From Sulfurospirillum halorespirans DSM 13726 (GTDB lineage: Bacteria; Campylobacterota; Campylobacteria; Campylobacterales; Sulfurospirillaceae): 64,000 nt of DNA. Under the pieces are notes generated by a model. It saw nothing but the letters and a program-made list of their open reading frames with translations. It made no database searches and had not been told where the DNA came from. The stretch covers positions 1 through 64,000 of the forward strand of contig NZ_CP017111.1 of assembly GCF_001723605.1 (NCBI RefSeq), given 5' to 3'. Of this stretch, positions 28,727 to 38,580 are shown piece by piece. The stretch's first letter is position 1, and the number at the start of each line of letters is the position of its first letter. Position numbers and translations under genes: made by a program.

Positions 28727-30313
28727 TTACATCATTTTCATACCCAGTTGCGCAAGGACGATAACAAGCACCAATCCTAGCGGATAAACGGCGGCATATG
28801 CGATGGACGGGTAGTCGGTTTTGGTCATATTATTGGCCATCGTTAAAGAGGGTGTCGACGTCATCGCACCTGAGATAACGCCCAAAATATCGATAAAGTT
28901 CATCTTTAAAATCGTTTTACATGTAAAGGCGACCAAGCTCATGGAAAATAGCAACGCACCAAGCGCCATAACGATCGGTAAAATTCCGTTATTTTCTAAC
29001 GATTCGACAAGGTATTTACCAGCATTGGTGCCAAGAGTGGCGATAAAAATGAGCTGACCAAGGGTTTTTAAAAGCGTGGTTGAGTGTGGCGAAAGATTCC
29101 ACACAATCGGCCCTACGCGACCAAGACGCCCTAAAACAAGCGCGGTAATCAAAATGCCACCCACGAAGCTGAGCTTAATCGCCCCAACACCTGGGATATA
29201 AAGAGGAATGCTTCCGAGTAAAATACCAAAAACAACACCAAGTGAGATAGGCAAAAAGTCCGCAGCAGGGTATTTTAAAAGATCATTACCGATCAGTTTT
29301 ATCACCTTGTCGGTGTAAATTTCAGGGGCAACCACATAGAGTTTATCGCCCAGTCGTAAGGTTAAATCAGGATACGCAGGAATATCAATACCCGCGCGTC
29401 TGACTTTTGTAATGATGGCGCGAAGGAATTTGAGCTCTTTAATCATGCCAATTTTTTTACCGACGATCTCTTTGTTGGTGGTTAACAGCCTAAAAACAGA
29501 CATATTGTCCTGAAATTCATGCTCTTCGCCAATCTCTTCCCCTAAAATAATGCTCAAACTTGCCAGTTGCTCATCGGTACCTACGACCCTGATAACATCG
29601 CCAAAACGGAGAGAAACATCATCACTGGTGTGATCAATGATGGTGCCATCCAGTGTCATACGCTCAATCACCGTAGAGGTCATACTCTCGATTTTTGATT
29701 TTTTGATTTCAGTCGTTTTGAAATTTTCATTGGTGATGCGAAAATTTCGGGTCAAAATGTCAGGAAAACGGGTTTTTTGCGCCGCTTCATACGCCTCGAT
29801 CTCTTTGTCGATGTCCACACGAAAGAGCACAGGAAGTACGCGAATCAACAATACCGTTGCTACGATACCAAAGGGATAAACCAAACCAAAGATAACAGAA
29901 GTCGTAGGCGTATGTTTGATCTCAAGTGCTGCTGCAAGGGCGGGGACAGAGGTGAGCGCACCTGTAAAAATACCATCGATGATCGTTTTTGGCAGGTCAA
30001 AAAAGTAACCAAACCCAAAAATAATCACAAAAAGAAGGAGCAAAAGTGCTGTTGCAATCACGTTGAGCTTGAGACCTTCGTTTTTGATCGTGTCAAAAAA
30101 ACCAGGGCCGGACTGAAGCCCGACCGCATAGATAAAAATCGCCAGTCCAAAATACTGAAACGCGTCTGAGATAACCATACCAAAATGCCCTGCGATAAGC
30201 GCAACGATGAGCATAGCGGTCACATCAAGTGAGAAGCCTCTGATTTTAATATTACCTAAGATATAGCCAACGGAAATGATGGCAAAAAGGTAGAAAATTT
30301 CGTTATTAATCAT
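28727..30313 (-). CDS. AspT/YidE/YbjL-type membrane transporter with RCK_C domains
   Basis: 528 aa. Two membrane halves, each of several helices with related GA-TSTPSL/GA-TSVPAL signatures (GALTSVPALAAALE and GAMTSTPSLTMANN), enclose two cytosolic TrkA-C (RCK_C) domains at about 200-350. This duplicated layout defines the aspartate:alanine exchanger / YidE family. The transported substrate cannot be told. It is followed, one base later, by an unknown 158-aa protein. Confidence 0.88.
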   Translation of the reverse strand: MINNEIFYLFAIISVGYILGNIKIRGFSLDVTAMLIVALIAGHFGMVISDAFQYFGLAIFIYAVGLQSGPGFFDTIKNEGLKLNVIATALLLLLFVIIFGFGYFFDLPKTIIDGIFTGALTSVPALAAALEIKHTPTTSVIFGLVYPFGIVATVLLIRVLPVLFRVDIDKEIEAYEAAQKTRFPDILTRNFRITNENFKTTEIKKSKIESMTSTVIERMTLDGTIIDHTSDDVSLRFGDVIRVVGTDEQLASLSIILGEEIGEEHEFQDNMSVFRLLTTNKEIVGKKIGMIKELKFLRAIITKVRRAGIDIPAYPDLTLRLGDKLYVVAPEIYTDKVIKLIGNDLLKYPAADFLPISLGVVFGILLGSIPLYIPGVGAIKLSFVGGILITALVLGRLGRVGPIVWNLSPHSTTLLKTLGQLIFIATLGTNAGKYLVESLENNGILPIVMALGALLFSMSLVAFTCKTILKMNFIDILGVISGAMTSTPSLTMANNMTKTDYPSIAYAAVYPLGLVLVIVLAQLGMKMM

Positions 30314-30525
30314 AAAAAAAGTGCCTTAAAAGAATTAGGCGAATTATACCTTATTTTTGAGGTGTGACTTTTAATAAAAGCAGCATCGTGGTTATTCGCT
30401 TCAACTAAGATTAAGTTTGCAGTAAGCCTTTGGTTAGTTGAGCGCTTTATAATTGAAACTATAAGTTTAAATTTAATATTTAAACTAAATATAAAATTTG
30501 CTCTCAAGCAAAAAAAGGGGAGATT
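30314..30525 (+). promoter_or_regulatory. Porin promoter and leader
   Basis: TATAAT at 30448-30453, then a 9-bp inverted repeat AGTTTAAAT / ATTTAAACT (30464-30472, 30478-30486) in the expected leader, and a strong AAAAAGGGGAG ribosome site. The repeat is a candidate operator, possibly for the downstream response regulator. Confidence 0.5.
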
Positions 30526-31869
30526 ATGCAAATCGCTAAGCTTAGTTTAGTAGCGGCAATGGTTTTGGGTTTTTCAGGTAGTGTATACGCGGCGGATACA
30601 CTTGCAGATGCATTTAAAAATGGTAAAGTCAATGGCGAACTCAAAGCGTGGTATTGGGATAGAACCAAAGATGTCAGTGGCGGAACATCTTCGCACAATA
30701 ATGAAAATCTTATCAATACCGCTGTTGTAATTAAATATGTGACAGACTCATTTTATGGACTTAAGTTAGGTGCTACATTCCAAGGCAACTCAATGCCATG
30801 GGCTGAAAGTGGTGCAAAAACTGAATTTAAAGACGAAGCAGGTGCGGGGGCTGTTTTATCAGAAGCATATATTGAATATACACTTCAAAACATAACAGCA
30901 AAAATTGGACGCCAGATGATTTCAACGCCATTAATTAAAGTGAACCCGTTACGTATTTATACAGAATCTTTTGAAGGGGGAACACTTATTAATAAAGATA
31001 TCCCTCAAACAACACTTTTTGCTCACTATGTTGATAAATTTCAAGGAAGGTCTAGTTACATCTCAGATAATACAGATCTTGGAAGTGCCCCAACATTTGA
31101 GAAAAAAGTTATTTTAGGTGGCGCAGGAACTGCTTCTTATGCTTTTGATGGTGCCTATGGCGTTGGTTTGACAAATACTTCTCTTCAAAATTTAACATTA
31201 ACTGCACAGTATGTCCAAGTTAATGATGTTCATATGGGCACTAAAAAAGATGATATAACAATGTATTACACAGAAGCAAATTATCTTCTTCCAATGAATA
31301 ATCTGAAATTAGGTTTTGACGTGAATTACCGGGGCTCAAGAACAGATTCTAATTTAGACAGTTACAATTTTGAAGGTAATATGTTAGGATTAAGATTATC
31401 TCTTTTGGATATGTATGGCTTTGGAACTTCTGTTGCATATTCAACTGTTAGTGACAATGATTCTGTTATCATGGGACTTGGTAACGGACCGACAAGTTAT
31501 ACGGCGCTTTGGATTAGAGGACCATATGCCTATTCTTCTTCTTCAGGAATGAATGCTTATAAATTTACGGTAAATTATGATTTTGCGAAAGCAGGTGTTT
31601 CTGGTCTAATAGGGGAGCTACAATATATTGATGTTTCTCAAGATAAGCCTTCTGTTACTACAGGTATAAGTGGACTTCAGACTAAAGCAAACAGCCATTC
31701 TGATTTCACTGGTTATGCTGCAGGTTTAACATATGATATACCAGCGGTTAAAGGTTTATCTATTCAAATGATTTATGCTGCACTTAAAAAAGAAGCAACA
31801 AGTGCAACCAATGTTGTAACAAAAACAGATACTGATGAGTTATGGTTTAACACAAAGTATAAATTTTAA
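30526..31869 (+). CDS. Outer-membrane porin (epsilonproteobacterial OprD/MOMP-like)
   Basis: 447 aa with a signal peptide (about 1-22, ending VYA). The start of the mature part, DTLADAFKNGKVNGELKAWYWDR, is typical of major porins in Sulfurospirillum and Arcobacter relatives. Alternating aromatic beta strands run throughout, and the chain ends in Phe (NTKYKF), as needed for BAM-mediated insertion. It precedes a two-component system and the arylsulfate sulfotransferase locus, so it may admit sulfate esters (inference). Confidence 0.88.
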   Translation: MQIAKLSLVAAMVLGFSGSVYAADTLADAFKNGKVNGELKAWYWDRTKDVSGGTSSHNNENLINTAVVIKYVTDSFYGLKLGATFQGNSMPWAESGAKTEFKDEAGAGAVLSEAYIEYTLQNITAKIGRQMISTPLIKVNPLRIYTESFEGGTLINKDIPQTTLFAHYVDKFQGRSSYISDNTDLGSAPTFEKKVILGGAGTASYAFDGAYGVGLTNTSLQNLTLTAQYVQVNDVHMGTKKDDITMYYTEANYLLPMNNLKLGFDVNYRGSRTDSNLDSYNFEGNMLGLRLSLLDMYGFGTSVAYSTVSDNDSVIMGLGNGPTSYTALWIRGPYAYSSSSGMNAYKFTVNYDFAKAGVSGLIGELQYIDVSQDKPSVTTGISGLQTKANSHSDFTGYAAGLTYDIPAVKGLSIQMIYAALKKEATSATNVVTKTDTDELWFNTKYKF

Positions 31870-31883
31870 TCGATTTTAGTCGA

Positions 31884-31917
31884 ATGAATGACTCCAATTT
31901 AAGTTGGAGTCATTCAT
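31884..31917 (+). terminator. 14-bp hairpin after the porin gene
   Basis: Perfect arms 31884-31897 and 31904-31917 (core GAATGACTCC / GGAGTCATTC) with a 6-nt loop. No U-tract follows. Its right arm shares three bases with the next hairpin. Confidence 0.65.
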
Positions 31918-31937
31918 AATTCTGTTGCAGAATTATG
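31915..31937 (+). other. Second hairpin overlapping the first
   Basis: Arms CATAATTCTG (31915-31924) and CAGAATTATG (31928-31937), loop TTG. Because it shares 31915-31917 with the preceding hairpin, the two full stems are mutually exclusive. It lies 26 nt ahead of the histidine kinase start. Confidence 0.55.
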
Positions 31938-31962
31938 AAAATCTTATTTAAAGACCTCTAAA

Positions 31963-33684
31963 ATGAGAAAATTTTTATTAAAATTTACGCAAAATATTGA
32001 AAATTATAAGATTTATCATATCATTATTCTTTTCACAACAGTGTTTATCATTCTTTTTCTGAATGGTATTTATCATATTCGAGAAGAGCATAAAGTTATT
32101 GCTACTCAAAATCGCATTTTGATTACAAAAGAGATTGACTTCACAATTTCTTCATGGTTTGAAGCACGCATTAAAAATTTGGAAAATAGTGCAAAATATT
32201 TGAGTATGGATGATGTATTAGAAGATGAACGGATATTAGTTGCTTTTATAGAAGTCCTTTTAAATCAACATAAATATTTTGATGCTATTCAAGTTTTGGT
32301 TCCTGACGAATACTTTTATGTAAATACGCGTAAAGCAAATGATTACCACGAAAATCCTATTTTCATACATAAAGAAAGCCAATTAAATCCTATGGAAACA
32401 CCTTGGTACCTTAATACCAAAAAAAATATGCAAACAACCATTACCATCATGGACAAACATGCTACTTTGTTAAAAGAGACAATGAATATTTGTACTCCCA
32501 TTCAAAAAAATGAACAATTTAAAGGTGTTGTATGTGGCATTTTGAAAACGGATTCTTTATTTGACAGAATTAATCAACTTGATTTTCCCCAAAACGCATA
32601 TTATTTTGTTAACAATACTGAAGGGAAAATCTTAGCAGGAATCAATAAGCCTGACTTTCAAAAAGAGCTTGAAGAGATTATTCGCTTAAATATGAAAAGT
32701 GATTTTAAATTTATTCAAAAAAAAATTGTTATGGAAAACGATGTTTTGACATTAACAAAATTACATAATTTTGATTGGTATATTGGTGTCGGTATGAGTA
32801 AAGAAGATATTATGCAAGAAAGTGCACAAAAAGTGACTAGCCATGCTATTTTCTTGTTTTTATGTTTTCTTTTACTTTTACTCATTATTAATACTGCTCA
32901 TACCTTTTTACGAAAACGAGTCGAACAAAAACAAAAAGAGTATGAATATATGTTAAGTCATCGTTCACGCATTTCGGAGATTGGAAAGCTTATATCGGGT
33001 ATCAATCATCAGCTTAAACAACCGCTTAATGCAACGGCGTTGGTCGTGAGCAATACGCTGGATATGTCAGAGCGTGAGCTTTTAGACAAACAGACCCTTG
33101 AGGAGAATCTTAAGCTGTGCCAGAAGTCGATTACACTGATGGACAAGACCATTGGCATCTTTCGTAATTTTTACCGTTGTAGTGAAGAGATAACGCATTT
33201 TAAGCTGTTTGATTGCATTCAAAGTGTTTTACATGTAAAGCATGTTGATCTTTCACGCCACAACATTGTTGTTGAAGTCAATGCAAAAGAGATAGCATCT
33301 ATTGAAGTTGAATCAATCGAGAATTACATACAGCAAATTTTATTGGTTTTAATTCAAAATGCCAGAGATGCACTGATGCTTGAAGCCAAAAATTTTCCTA
33401 AAAAAGAGATCGTACAAAAAATCCACCTGAGCGTTTTTGAAGAGTTTGGTCGTGTGACAATAGACATTTCTGATTGGGGATGTGGTGTTTCTAAAGAGAT
33501 GAACAGTACCCTCTTTTCAGAATTTAAAAGTTCAAAAAAATACGAAGGCTCAGGCATTGGGCTCTATTTTGCCAAAAAACTAGCCCGTGAAAAACTCATG
33601 GGTGATCTCGTGCTCCACAACCGTTTTGCCCCCACCATTTTTCGACTGACATTGGCGCAGTCTTTGTCTTATAAGGAGTCATAA
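31963..33684 (+). CDS. Sensor histidine kinase with periplasmic Cache-type sensor
   Basis: 573 aa. Membrane helices near 18-38 and 293-313 flank a periplasmic dCache-like domain. The H-box GKLISGINHQLKQPLNAT carries the phosphorylated His (about 348), and a HATPase domain with SDWGCGV and GSGIGLYFAKKL motifs ends the protein. The stop overlaps the response regulator start (TAATG). The pair probably senses a periplasmic ligand and controls the adjacent porin and sulfotransferase genes (inference from position). Confidence 0.9.
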   Translation: MRKFLLKFTQNIENYKIYHIIILFTTVFIILFLNGIYHIREEHKVIATQNRILITKEIDFTISSWFEARIKNLENSAKYLSMDDVLEDERILVAFIEVLLNQHKYFDAIQVLVPDEYFYVNTRKANDYHENPIFIHKESQLNPMETPWYLNTKKNMQTTITIMDKHATLLKETMNICTPIQKNEQFKGVVCGILKTDSLFDRINQLDFPQNAYYFVNNTEGKILAGINKPDFQKELEEIIRLNMKSDFKFIQKKIVMENDVLTLTKLHNFDWYIGVGMSKEDIMQESAQKVTSHAIFLFLCFLLLLLIINTAHTFLRKRVEQKQKEYEYMLSHRSRISEIGKLISGINHQLKQPLNATALVVSNTLDMSERELLDKQTLEENLKLCQKSITLMDKTIGIFRNFYRCSEEITHFKLFDCIQSVLHVKHVDLSRHNIVVEVNAKEIASIEVESIENYIQQILLVLIQNARDALMLEAKNFPKKEIVQKIHLSVFEEFGRVTIDISDWGCGVSKEMNSTLFSEFKSSKKYEGSGIGLYFAKKLAREKLMGDLVLHNRFAPTIFRLTLAQSLSYKES

Positions 33685-34376
33685 TGCATCAAGCCACCTT
33701 GAATCTTCTGGGTACCTTTTCGGTTTTGGTTGTCGAAGATGATGAAATTGCTCGCATGATGATCAAACAAGCCCTTAAACCCTACTGTGAATCATTTTAC
33801 GAAGCATGCGATGGACTTGAAGGGTTGGAGCTCTTTAAAGAGCACCGTATTGATCTGATCGTGACCGATATTCACTTGCCAGGACTCAATGGCTTTGAGA
33901 TGATGAAGGAGATTTTAGCTCTCAAACCAAGCCAACTTTTCATTGTCATGACATCATTCGATACAGATCAAAATATCATTCACAGCATGCACGAAGGTGC
34001 GTGTAGTTTTTTGCGTAAACCTATCGATATTAAAGAGCTTCAAACCGCTCTTTTAATGAGTTCATCTAAAGTAACGCAGTCGCTTAAATCATTAAGTTCT
34101 GAGATAACCGTTGATTATCGCAAAGAGTTGATACTCAAAAATGGGGAGCCTATTTTTCTTTCGCAAAAACACCACAAGATTTTTTGGTTACTCTGTTATA
34201 ACCAAGAACGATTGGTCACCTACGAGATGTTTGAGGACTATGTTTACGCCGGTGAGTCGATCAACAAAAGTGTTTTGCACGTTTCTATCTTGAGAATCAA
34301 ACAGCAGTTAGGCAAAATTTTAATTGAAAATAGCGTTAATATGGGCTATATCTTAAAACCATGGCTCAGTGATTGA
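33684..34376 (+). CDS. Response regulator, OmpR-like winged helix
   Basis: 230 aa. The receiver domain (about 10-125) has the acidic pair VVEDDE, the phospho-acceptor Asp62 in IVTDIHLPG, Thr in VMTSFD, and the Lys in FLRKPID. A C-terminal winged-helix domain of the Trans_reg_C type (about 135-230) contains the segment HKIFWLLCYNQERLVTYEMF. It is translationally coupled to the kinase. Confidence 0.92.
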   Translation: MHQATLNLLGTFSVLVVEDDEIARMMIKQALKPYCESFYEACDGLEGLELFKEHRIDLIVTDIHLPGLNGFEMMKEILALKPSQLFIVMTSFDTDQNIIHSMHEGACSFLRKPIDIKELQTALLMSSSKVTQSLKSLSSEITVDYRKELILKNGEPIFLSQKHHKIFWLLCYNQERLVTYEMFEDYVYAGESINKSVLHVSILRIKQQLGKILIENSVNMGYILKPWLSD

Positions 34377-34416
34377 TGGCTTACATGTAAAGATTTTAGA
34401 GATCGTTTTGGAGGAG

Positions 34417-34443
34417 AAAAGGTGGTACGTTGTACCACCTTTT
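34417..34443. terminator. Bidirectional terminator between regulator and sulfotransferase genes
   Basis: 12-bp perfect stem AAAAGGTGGTAC / GTACCACCTTTT (34417-34428, 34432-34443) with loop GTT. The A- and T-runs are built into the stem and serve both convergent genes. Confidence 0.85.
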
Positions 34444-34447
34444 CTTG

Positions 34448-36271
34448 TTATTTAAAAGCAGATTGTATATCGATACTTAATGCTCTATAGCCAATACTTT
34501 TACTATCCACAAATTTCATTTCAAATAATTCGTCTTTCGTTCCATATTTGAATTCGTGTAAATATGGGATAACACTACCTTTACCTGAACGGAAAGCTTG
34601 AAGATCGCCAAGTCCAGCTGTTGCAGAATATACCATCATTGAATCGGTTTTAGGTTGATATTCAACGACTGAAGTAATTGGACTATACCATTCAAAACCT
34701 CTCTCTTTACCAAACTCCCAGACTTGTTGTACGGTCATGTTTTTTTCATCAACAACATATTCAACAGCACGAGAATATTTCATAGATGGCATCGCAGGCT
34801 GTTCCATACCACGGGAATCGCCATTATCAAATACACTGACATGCACTTTCCCAGGTTTTGATTTTTCATTGATTTTATAAGCTGTGTGCTGTGTCCATGA
34901 CCAGTCAAATGTACCCTCACACTTACTGCTCTCACACTTAATTTTGTTGCCTTTTAAATCTACTGGCACTAAAACTTTTGAAGAAAGATCTTTATTCCAA
35001 CCTTCAGGACTTGCAATAATCCATTTAACTTTTTTATCACGACCAATTTTTACAACTGCGGATTGATTTCGTGTGGAAATAATGATGGAATCATCGGTTT
35101 CATCATAATTAACAGAGTTAACATGTGCCCAGTTGCGCCCTGCACCAACGCCTGTAACATCACCCCAAGGTGCATTTGGTCCTTCCATATCTTCTTTATT
35201 AGCCGTATGACCTGCTTGTGATGCGTCTATATTCAGACATACCGCACCCTGATCCATGGCTAAAAGATTGTTGTCTCGGTAAGGATCAAGAATTTCGAAT
35301 AACTTCCATTCATCTACAACATTACCTTCTTTATCTGTTTCCAAAATAATATCACGCACTGTTCTAACATCTTTACCATCTTTACGTTTATAATCTGCAG
35401 ATGCAACGCGCATTAAATAATGACCTTTTGCAGTCTCTTCCATATGGTGGCTAAAGTCAATGTAGCTGTTAGGCAATTGTCGATTGAAAATTTCTCTTCC
35501 CATAAGGTCATATTTATAATAAGCTTGGCTAGATCCCCAAAGTAATGAACCATCTTTGGTTTGGTCAAAGCCCATTAAATTACCTTTTTTACGAATATCA
35601 TTCGGGTCTCTAAACTTATCAACATTCAAATACCATCTTATATCACCATTGGTATCAACGATCCACACATAGGACTCATAATCCCATTCCAATGCGCCAC
35701 CAACAGGATTATTCCATACAACTTGAGAAGAATTTGGCAACCCAGAAACTAAGTGGTTCATAAGGTACAATTTATCTTTTACACTTTTATCCGCTGGCTT
35801 GACAACAACCGCCTTTGGTAATGTTGTTTTTTGACCAGTTCCAGAACCATAGACCGTAATGGGAGGCGCATAAATTGTATAGGTCTCTTTCACATCTTGA
35901 GGTGTAGAACCTGCTTGAGATTTTTTATAAGAGACTTCAACACTATTTTGATAGTCTGGATAAAGACCCCATACAGGAATACCACCATTTTGTAAAATCT
36001 TAGTATTGGCAACCTGATATGTAATAGGAATACCAGAATCCCCTTTACCTTTGACTGTTACCGTCACATCTGTTAACGAGAAGCCAGCACTTCTAATTAA
36101 CGCAGTCAACGGGGCAACACCATAAGGATCCATTTGAACAGCACCTATTTGACCTACACTTTTATAGGTAGTAGGTCCACTAGCCCCTCCTGCTGCTAGA
36201 ATAATCGATGGAGTGACACTCAAGATTAATCCTGCCACTAAAGCAGAAGATAACATCTTTCCAATTTTCAT
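34448..36271 (-). CDS. assT: Periplasmic arylsulfate sulfotransferase (ASST)
   Basis: 607 aa with a signal peptide (about 1-26). Transfers sulfate from one phenolic ester to another phenol without PAPS. Family elements are the N-terminal beta-rich domain, IDFSHHMEETAKGHYLMR, NWAHVNSVNYDETDDSIIIS followed by TRNQSA, and the nucleophilic His region WSWTQHTAYK (His about 460). Just ahead of it, KCESSKCEG supplies the cysteine pair that needs oxidation. Dedicated DsbL and DsbI genes lie upstream, as in uropathogenic E. coli. A strong AAAAAGGAG site precedes the start. Confidence 0.93.
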   Translation of the reverse strand: MKIGKMLSSALVAGLILSVTPSIILAAGGASGPTTYKSVGQIGAVQMDPYGVAPLTALIRSAGFSLTDVTVTVKGKGDSGIPITYQVANTKILQNGGIPVWGLYPDYQNSVEVSYKKSQAGSTPQDVKETYTIYAPPITVYGSGTGQKTTLPKAVVVKPADKSVKDKLYLMNHLVSGLPNSSQVVWNNPVGGALEWDYESYVWIVDTNGDIRWYLNVDKFRDPNDIRKKGNLMGFDQTKDGSLLWGSSQAYYKYDLMGREIFNRQLPNSYIDFSHHMEETAKGHYLMRVASADYKRKDGKDVRTVRDIILETDKEGNVVDEWKLFEILDPYRDNNLLAMDQGAVCLNIDASQAGHTANKEDMEGPNAPWGDVTGVGAGRNWAHVNSVNYDETDDSIIISTRNQSAVVKIGRDKKVKWIIASPEGWNKDLSSKVLVPVDLKGNKIKCESSKCEGTFDWSWTQHTAYKINEKSKPGKVHVSVFDNGDSRGMEQPAMPSMKYSRAVEYVVDEKNMTVQQVWEFGKERGFEWYSPITSVVEYQPKTDSMMVYSATAGLGDLQAFRSGKGSVIPYLHEFKYGTKDELFEMKFVDSKSIGYRALSIDIQSAFK

Positions 36272-36409
36272 AAAATCTCCTTTTTGAAATTTTTCTTTAA
36301 ATTATTATCTAGTTTAAAGAACTTAGTGTAAGTATAAATCAGAGGACTAACGAGGGCATAACTCTAAGATTAAGATTGACTGAAAAAGGGTTACATGTAA
36401 GATTAAGAA

Positions 36410-36519
36410 GACACGCTAAGGGGCTAGCTAGCGTGTCCAAAACAGGAGATAAAGATGACATCGGGGCATTGATGTCACTAACGACTCTCTAAGATGCCCA
36501 ATACCGTTGATAGAGAGTC
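36410..36519. other. Three consecutive stem-loops with complementary loops
   Basis: Hairpin 1: GACACGCTA / TAGCGTGTC (36410-36418, 36429-36437). Hairpin 2: TGACATC / GATGTCA (36456-36462, 36471-36477), loop GGGGCATT. Hairpin 3: GACTCTCTA / TAGAGAGTC (36483-36491, 36511-36519), 19-nt loop containing ATGCCC (36494-36499). The loops of 2 and 3 can pair over six bases (GGGCAT with ATGCCC). The region lies between a chemoreceptor 3' end and assT, both on the minus strand. Confidence 0.5.
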
Positions 36520-36548
36520 AAGTAGTGGGCAGGGTTGGTATTAATGGA

Positions 36549-38417
36549 TTAGATTTTGAAGCGATTGAGCTCGTTATCAAGGCGTAAAGTCATCTGCTCT
36601 AGATGTTGGCTGGAAGTTGCAACCTCTTCGACACTACGAGCGTTAGAGCGTGTAAGGGTATCGATCTCTTGAATTTTTTGAATCATAAAACTAATGCTTT
36701 CAAAAATATGATGGTACTCATCGACTCCTTTATGGCTCGATTGAATCGTTGATTGCATAATAACGGCGTTATTGTTAACCATTTTTTCAAGCGCTGAAGA
36801 AGCAGATGAGAGATGACATATCTCTTGTGCAACAGTGTCTAGATCGGTGCTTGCATCCATGATGGATTGTACTACAAGATTGATGGTAGAATTAATCTCA
36901 GAGAGAGATCTTTGTGTGCTATCTGCTAGTTTCCTCACCTCATCTGCAACAACAGCAAAACCACGTCCATACTCACCTGCTCTTGCTGCTTCAATGGCAG
37001 CATTTAAGGAGAGAAGACTGGTTTGATCGGCAATATCGCTGATAATATCTAAAATATTTTTAATCTCATTGGTGTTTTTGCTGGTAAAGCTCAGTTTCTC
37101 TGCAAGCCTAGACTCTTTATCGGATGTTTCCATGAGTTTTTGATTGAGAGAGATCATGTCCTTGGTAATGGTGGCAAGATTGCTATCGACTTTTACCAAT
37201 TGCTGATTGTTATCATTCACTTTTTCGACAGAAGCGGTGATATTTTGAAGTACTTTTTCGCCAGAAACGCGTGTTTCATTCACAGACATACTCTGCTCCT
37301 CCGAGCGTTTGCCCACTTCCAATGATGTCGATGAAAGCTCGGCTGCAATGGAAGCATTTTCAGCACTGGTATGTTTGGCTTGAAGCAGTAAATTTTGAAT
37401 TTTTTCGATAAAAAGATTGATATTGTTGGCAATGTTGCCCAGCTCATCTTGACGGGTCACTTGAAGACGCTGTGTCAAATCCCCCGTGCCATGACCCAAA
37501 TCTTGTACCATCAGATCAAGCTTTTGCAGAGGTTTGAGCTGGTGTCCTAGAAAAGCGTAGAGAACAAAGATAGCGATGATAAAAAAGCCAATAGTGATGT
37601 AAATAAGAATGCTTGCTCGATGGTTGAGATCAGCATAAGCGGTATCTTCATCAATGGCCATAACAATCTTCCAGCCTGTTTGCTCGATCGTATTGAAGAA
37701 CATAAGTTTTGCATTATCTCCTTTATGATATTGCAAAAAGCCCGATTTTTGAGTGATAATAGGTGCAAGATTGGGATTTTTTTCTTGAAGAACGGTGTTG
37801 ATGAGCGCTTTTTCAGGATGGTAGATGACGGTTCCATCTGCTTTAAGCAAAATGGCATACCCTCCATCATAGGTTATAGAAGAAACTTTGCGAATGGCTT
37901 CCTCTATGGGCAGAGATAATACGACAAGGCTTTCATCTTGGATTGGTGCAGTTAGCGCGATAAATGGGTCTTTTGTACGTGGATTTTCAAAAATATCTGA
38001 ATATGCAGGTTTAAATTGATGTTCTTTTGCAGAATTAAATGCCGATCTTTCTCGAAACATTTTTTCAGTTAATTGCGTTGAACCAGAGCTATTGATTGGA
38101 GCTTTTCCAACAAAATAGGCTAATGTAACATCACTTTTAGCCCCTTCTTTTGCTAAATTAAGATATTTGAGAACCTCTTCAGTAGGTAATTGGCTCATAT
38201 CTTTTAGAGCGTTGCCTAAGGCGATTGTAATGTTCATTTTATTGTTGAACCACTCGTCAATATTCATTTTTATCGTTAATGCTTCAACATTAAGCTTTGC
38301 ATGAATGGCAGCAGTTGTCGCATCTTTCATCATCTTATAATTGATAAAAGAAAATACACTAAATCCTAGTGTAATGCCAATTAAGGCGTATAGAGTGATT
38401 TTTTGTTGTAGCTTCAT
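36549..38417 (-). CDS. Transmembrane methyl-accepting chemotaxis protein, dCache sensor
   Basis: 622 aa. Membrane helices near 8-28 and 275-297 enclose a dCache ligand-binding domain (with [23 protein letters not shown]). A HAMP domain and a signalling domain ([39 protein letters not shown]) follow. It is placed between assT and the dsb pair, so its ligand may be an arylsulfate or phenolic compound. That is inference from position only. Confidence 0.9.
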   Translation of the reverse strand: MKLQQKITLYALIGITLGFSVFSFINYKMMKDATTAAIHAKLNVEALTIKMNIDEWFNNKMNITIALGNALKDMSQLPTEEVLKYLNLAKEGAKSDVTLAYFVGKAPINSSGSTQLTEKMFRERSAFNSAKEHQFKPAYSDIFENPRTKDPFIALTAPIQDESLVVLSLPIEEAIRKVSSITYDGGYAILLKADGTVIYHPEKALINTVLQEKNPNLAPIITQKSGFLQYHKGDNAKLMFFNTIEQTGWKIVMAIDEDTAYADLNHRASILIYITIGFFIIAIFVLYAFLGHQLKPLQKLDLMVQDLGHGTGDLTQRLQVTRQDELGNIANNINLFIEKIQNLLLQAKHTSAENASIAAELSSTSLEVGKRSEEQSMSVNETRVSGEKVLQNITASVEKVNDNNQQLVKVDSNLATITKDMISLNQKLMETSDKESRLAEKLSFTSKNTNEIKNILDIISDIADQTSLLSLNAAIEAARAGEYGRGFAVVADEVRKLADSTQRSLSEINSTINLVVQSIMDASTDLDTVAQEICHLSSASSALEKMVNNNAVIMQSTIQSSHKGVDEYHHIFESISFMIQKIQEIDTLTRSNARSVEEVATSSQHLEQMTLRLDNELNRFKI

Positions 38418-38526
38418 GGCGAACCTTCCTAATAATTACATTGAAATTCTCATAAGTGCAAAAATTATAGATCGAGGTTCTTACGGCACTCTTGCATGAA
38501 TCTTAATATTAACTTTATTTTAGAAG

Positions 38527-38562
38527 TTAGCTCAAACAAAATAGACATTTGGTTTGAGCTAA
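38527..38562 (-). terminator. Hairpin after dsbI
   Basis: Perfect 11-bp arms TTAGCTCAAAC (38527-38537) and GTTTGAGCTAA (38552-38562), just past the dsbI stop. The minus-strand tail is only weakly U-rich. Confidence 0.55.
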
Positions 38563-38580
38563 GAGGAGTATGATCGAGGT

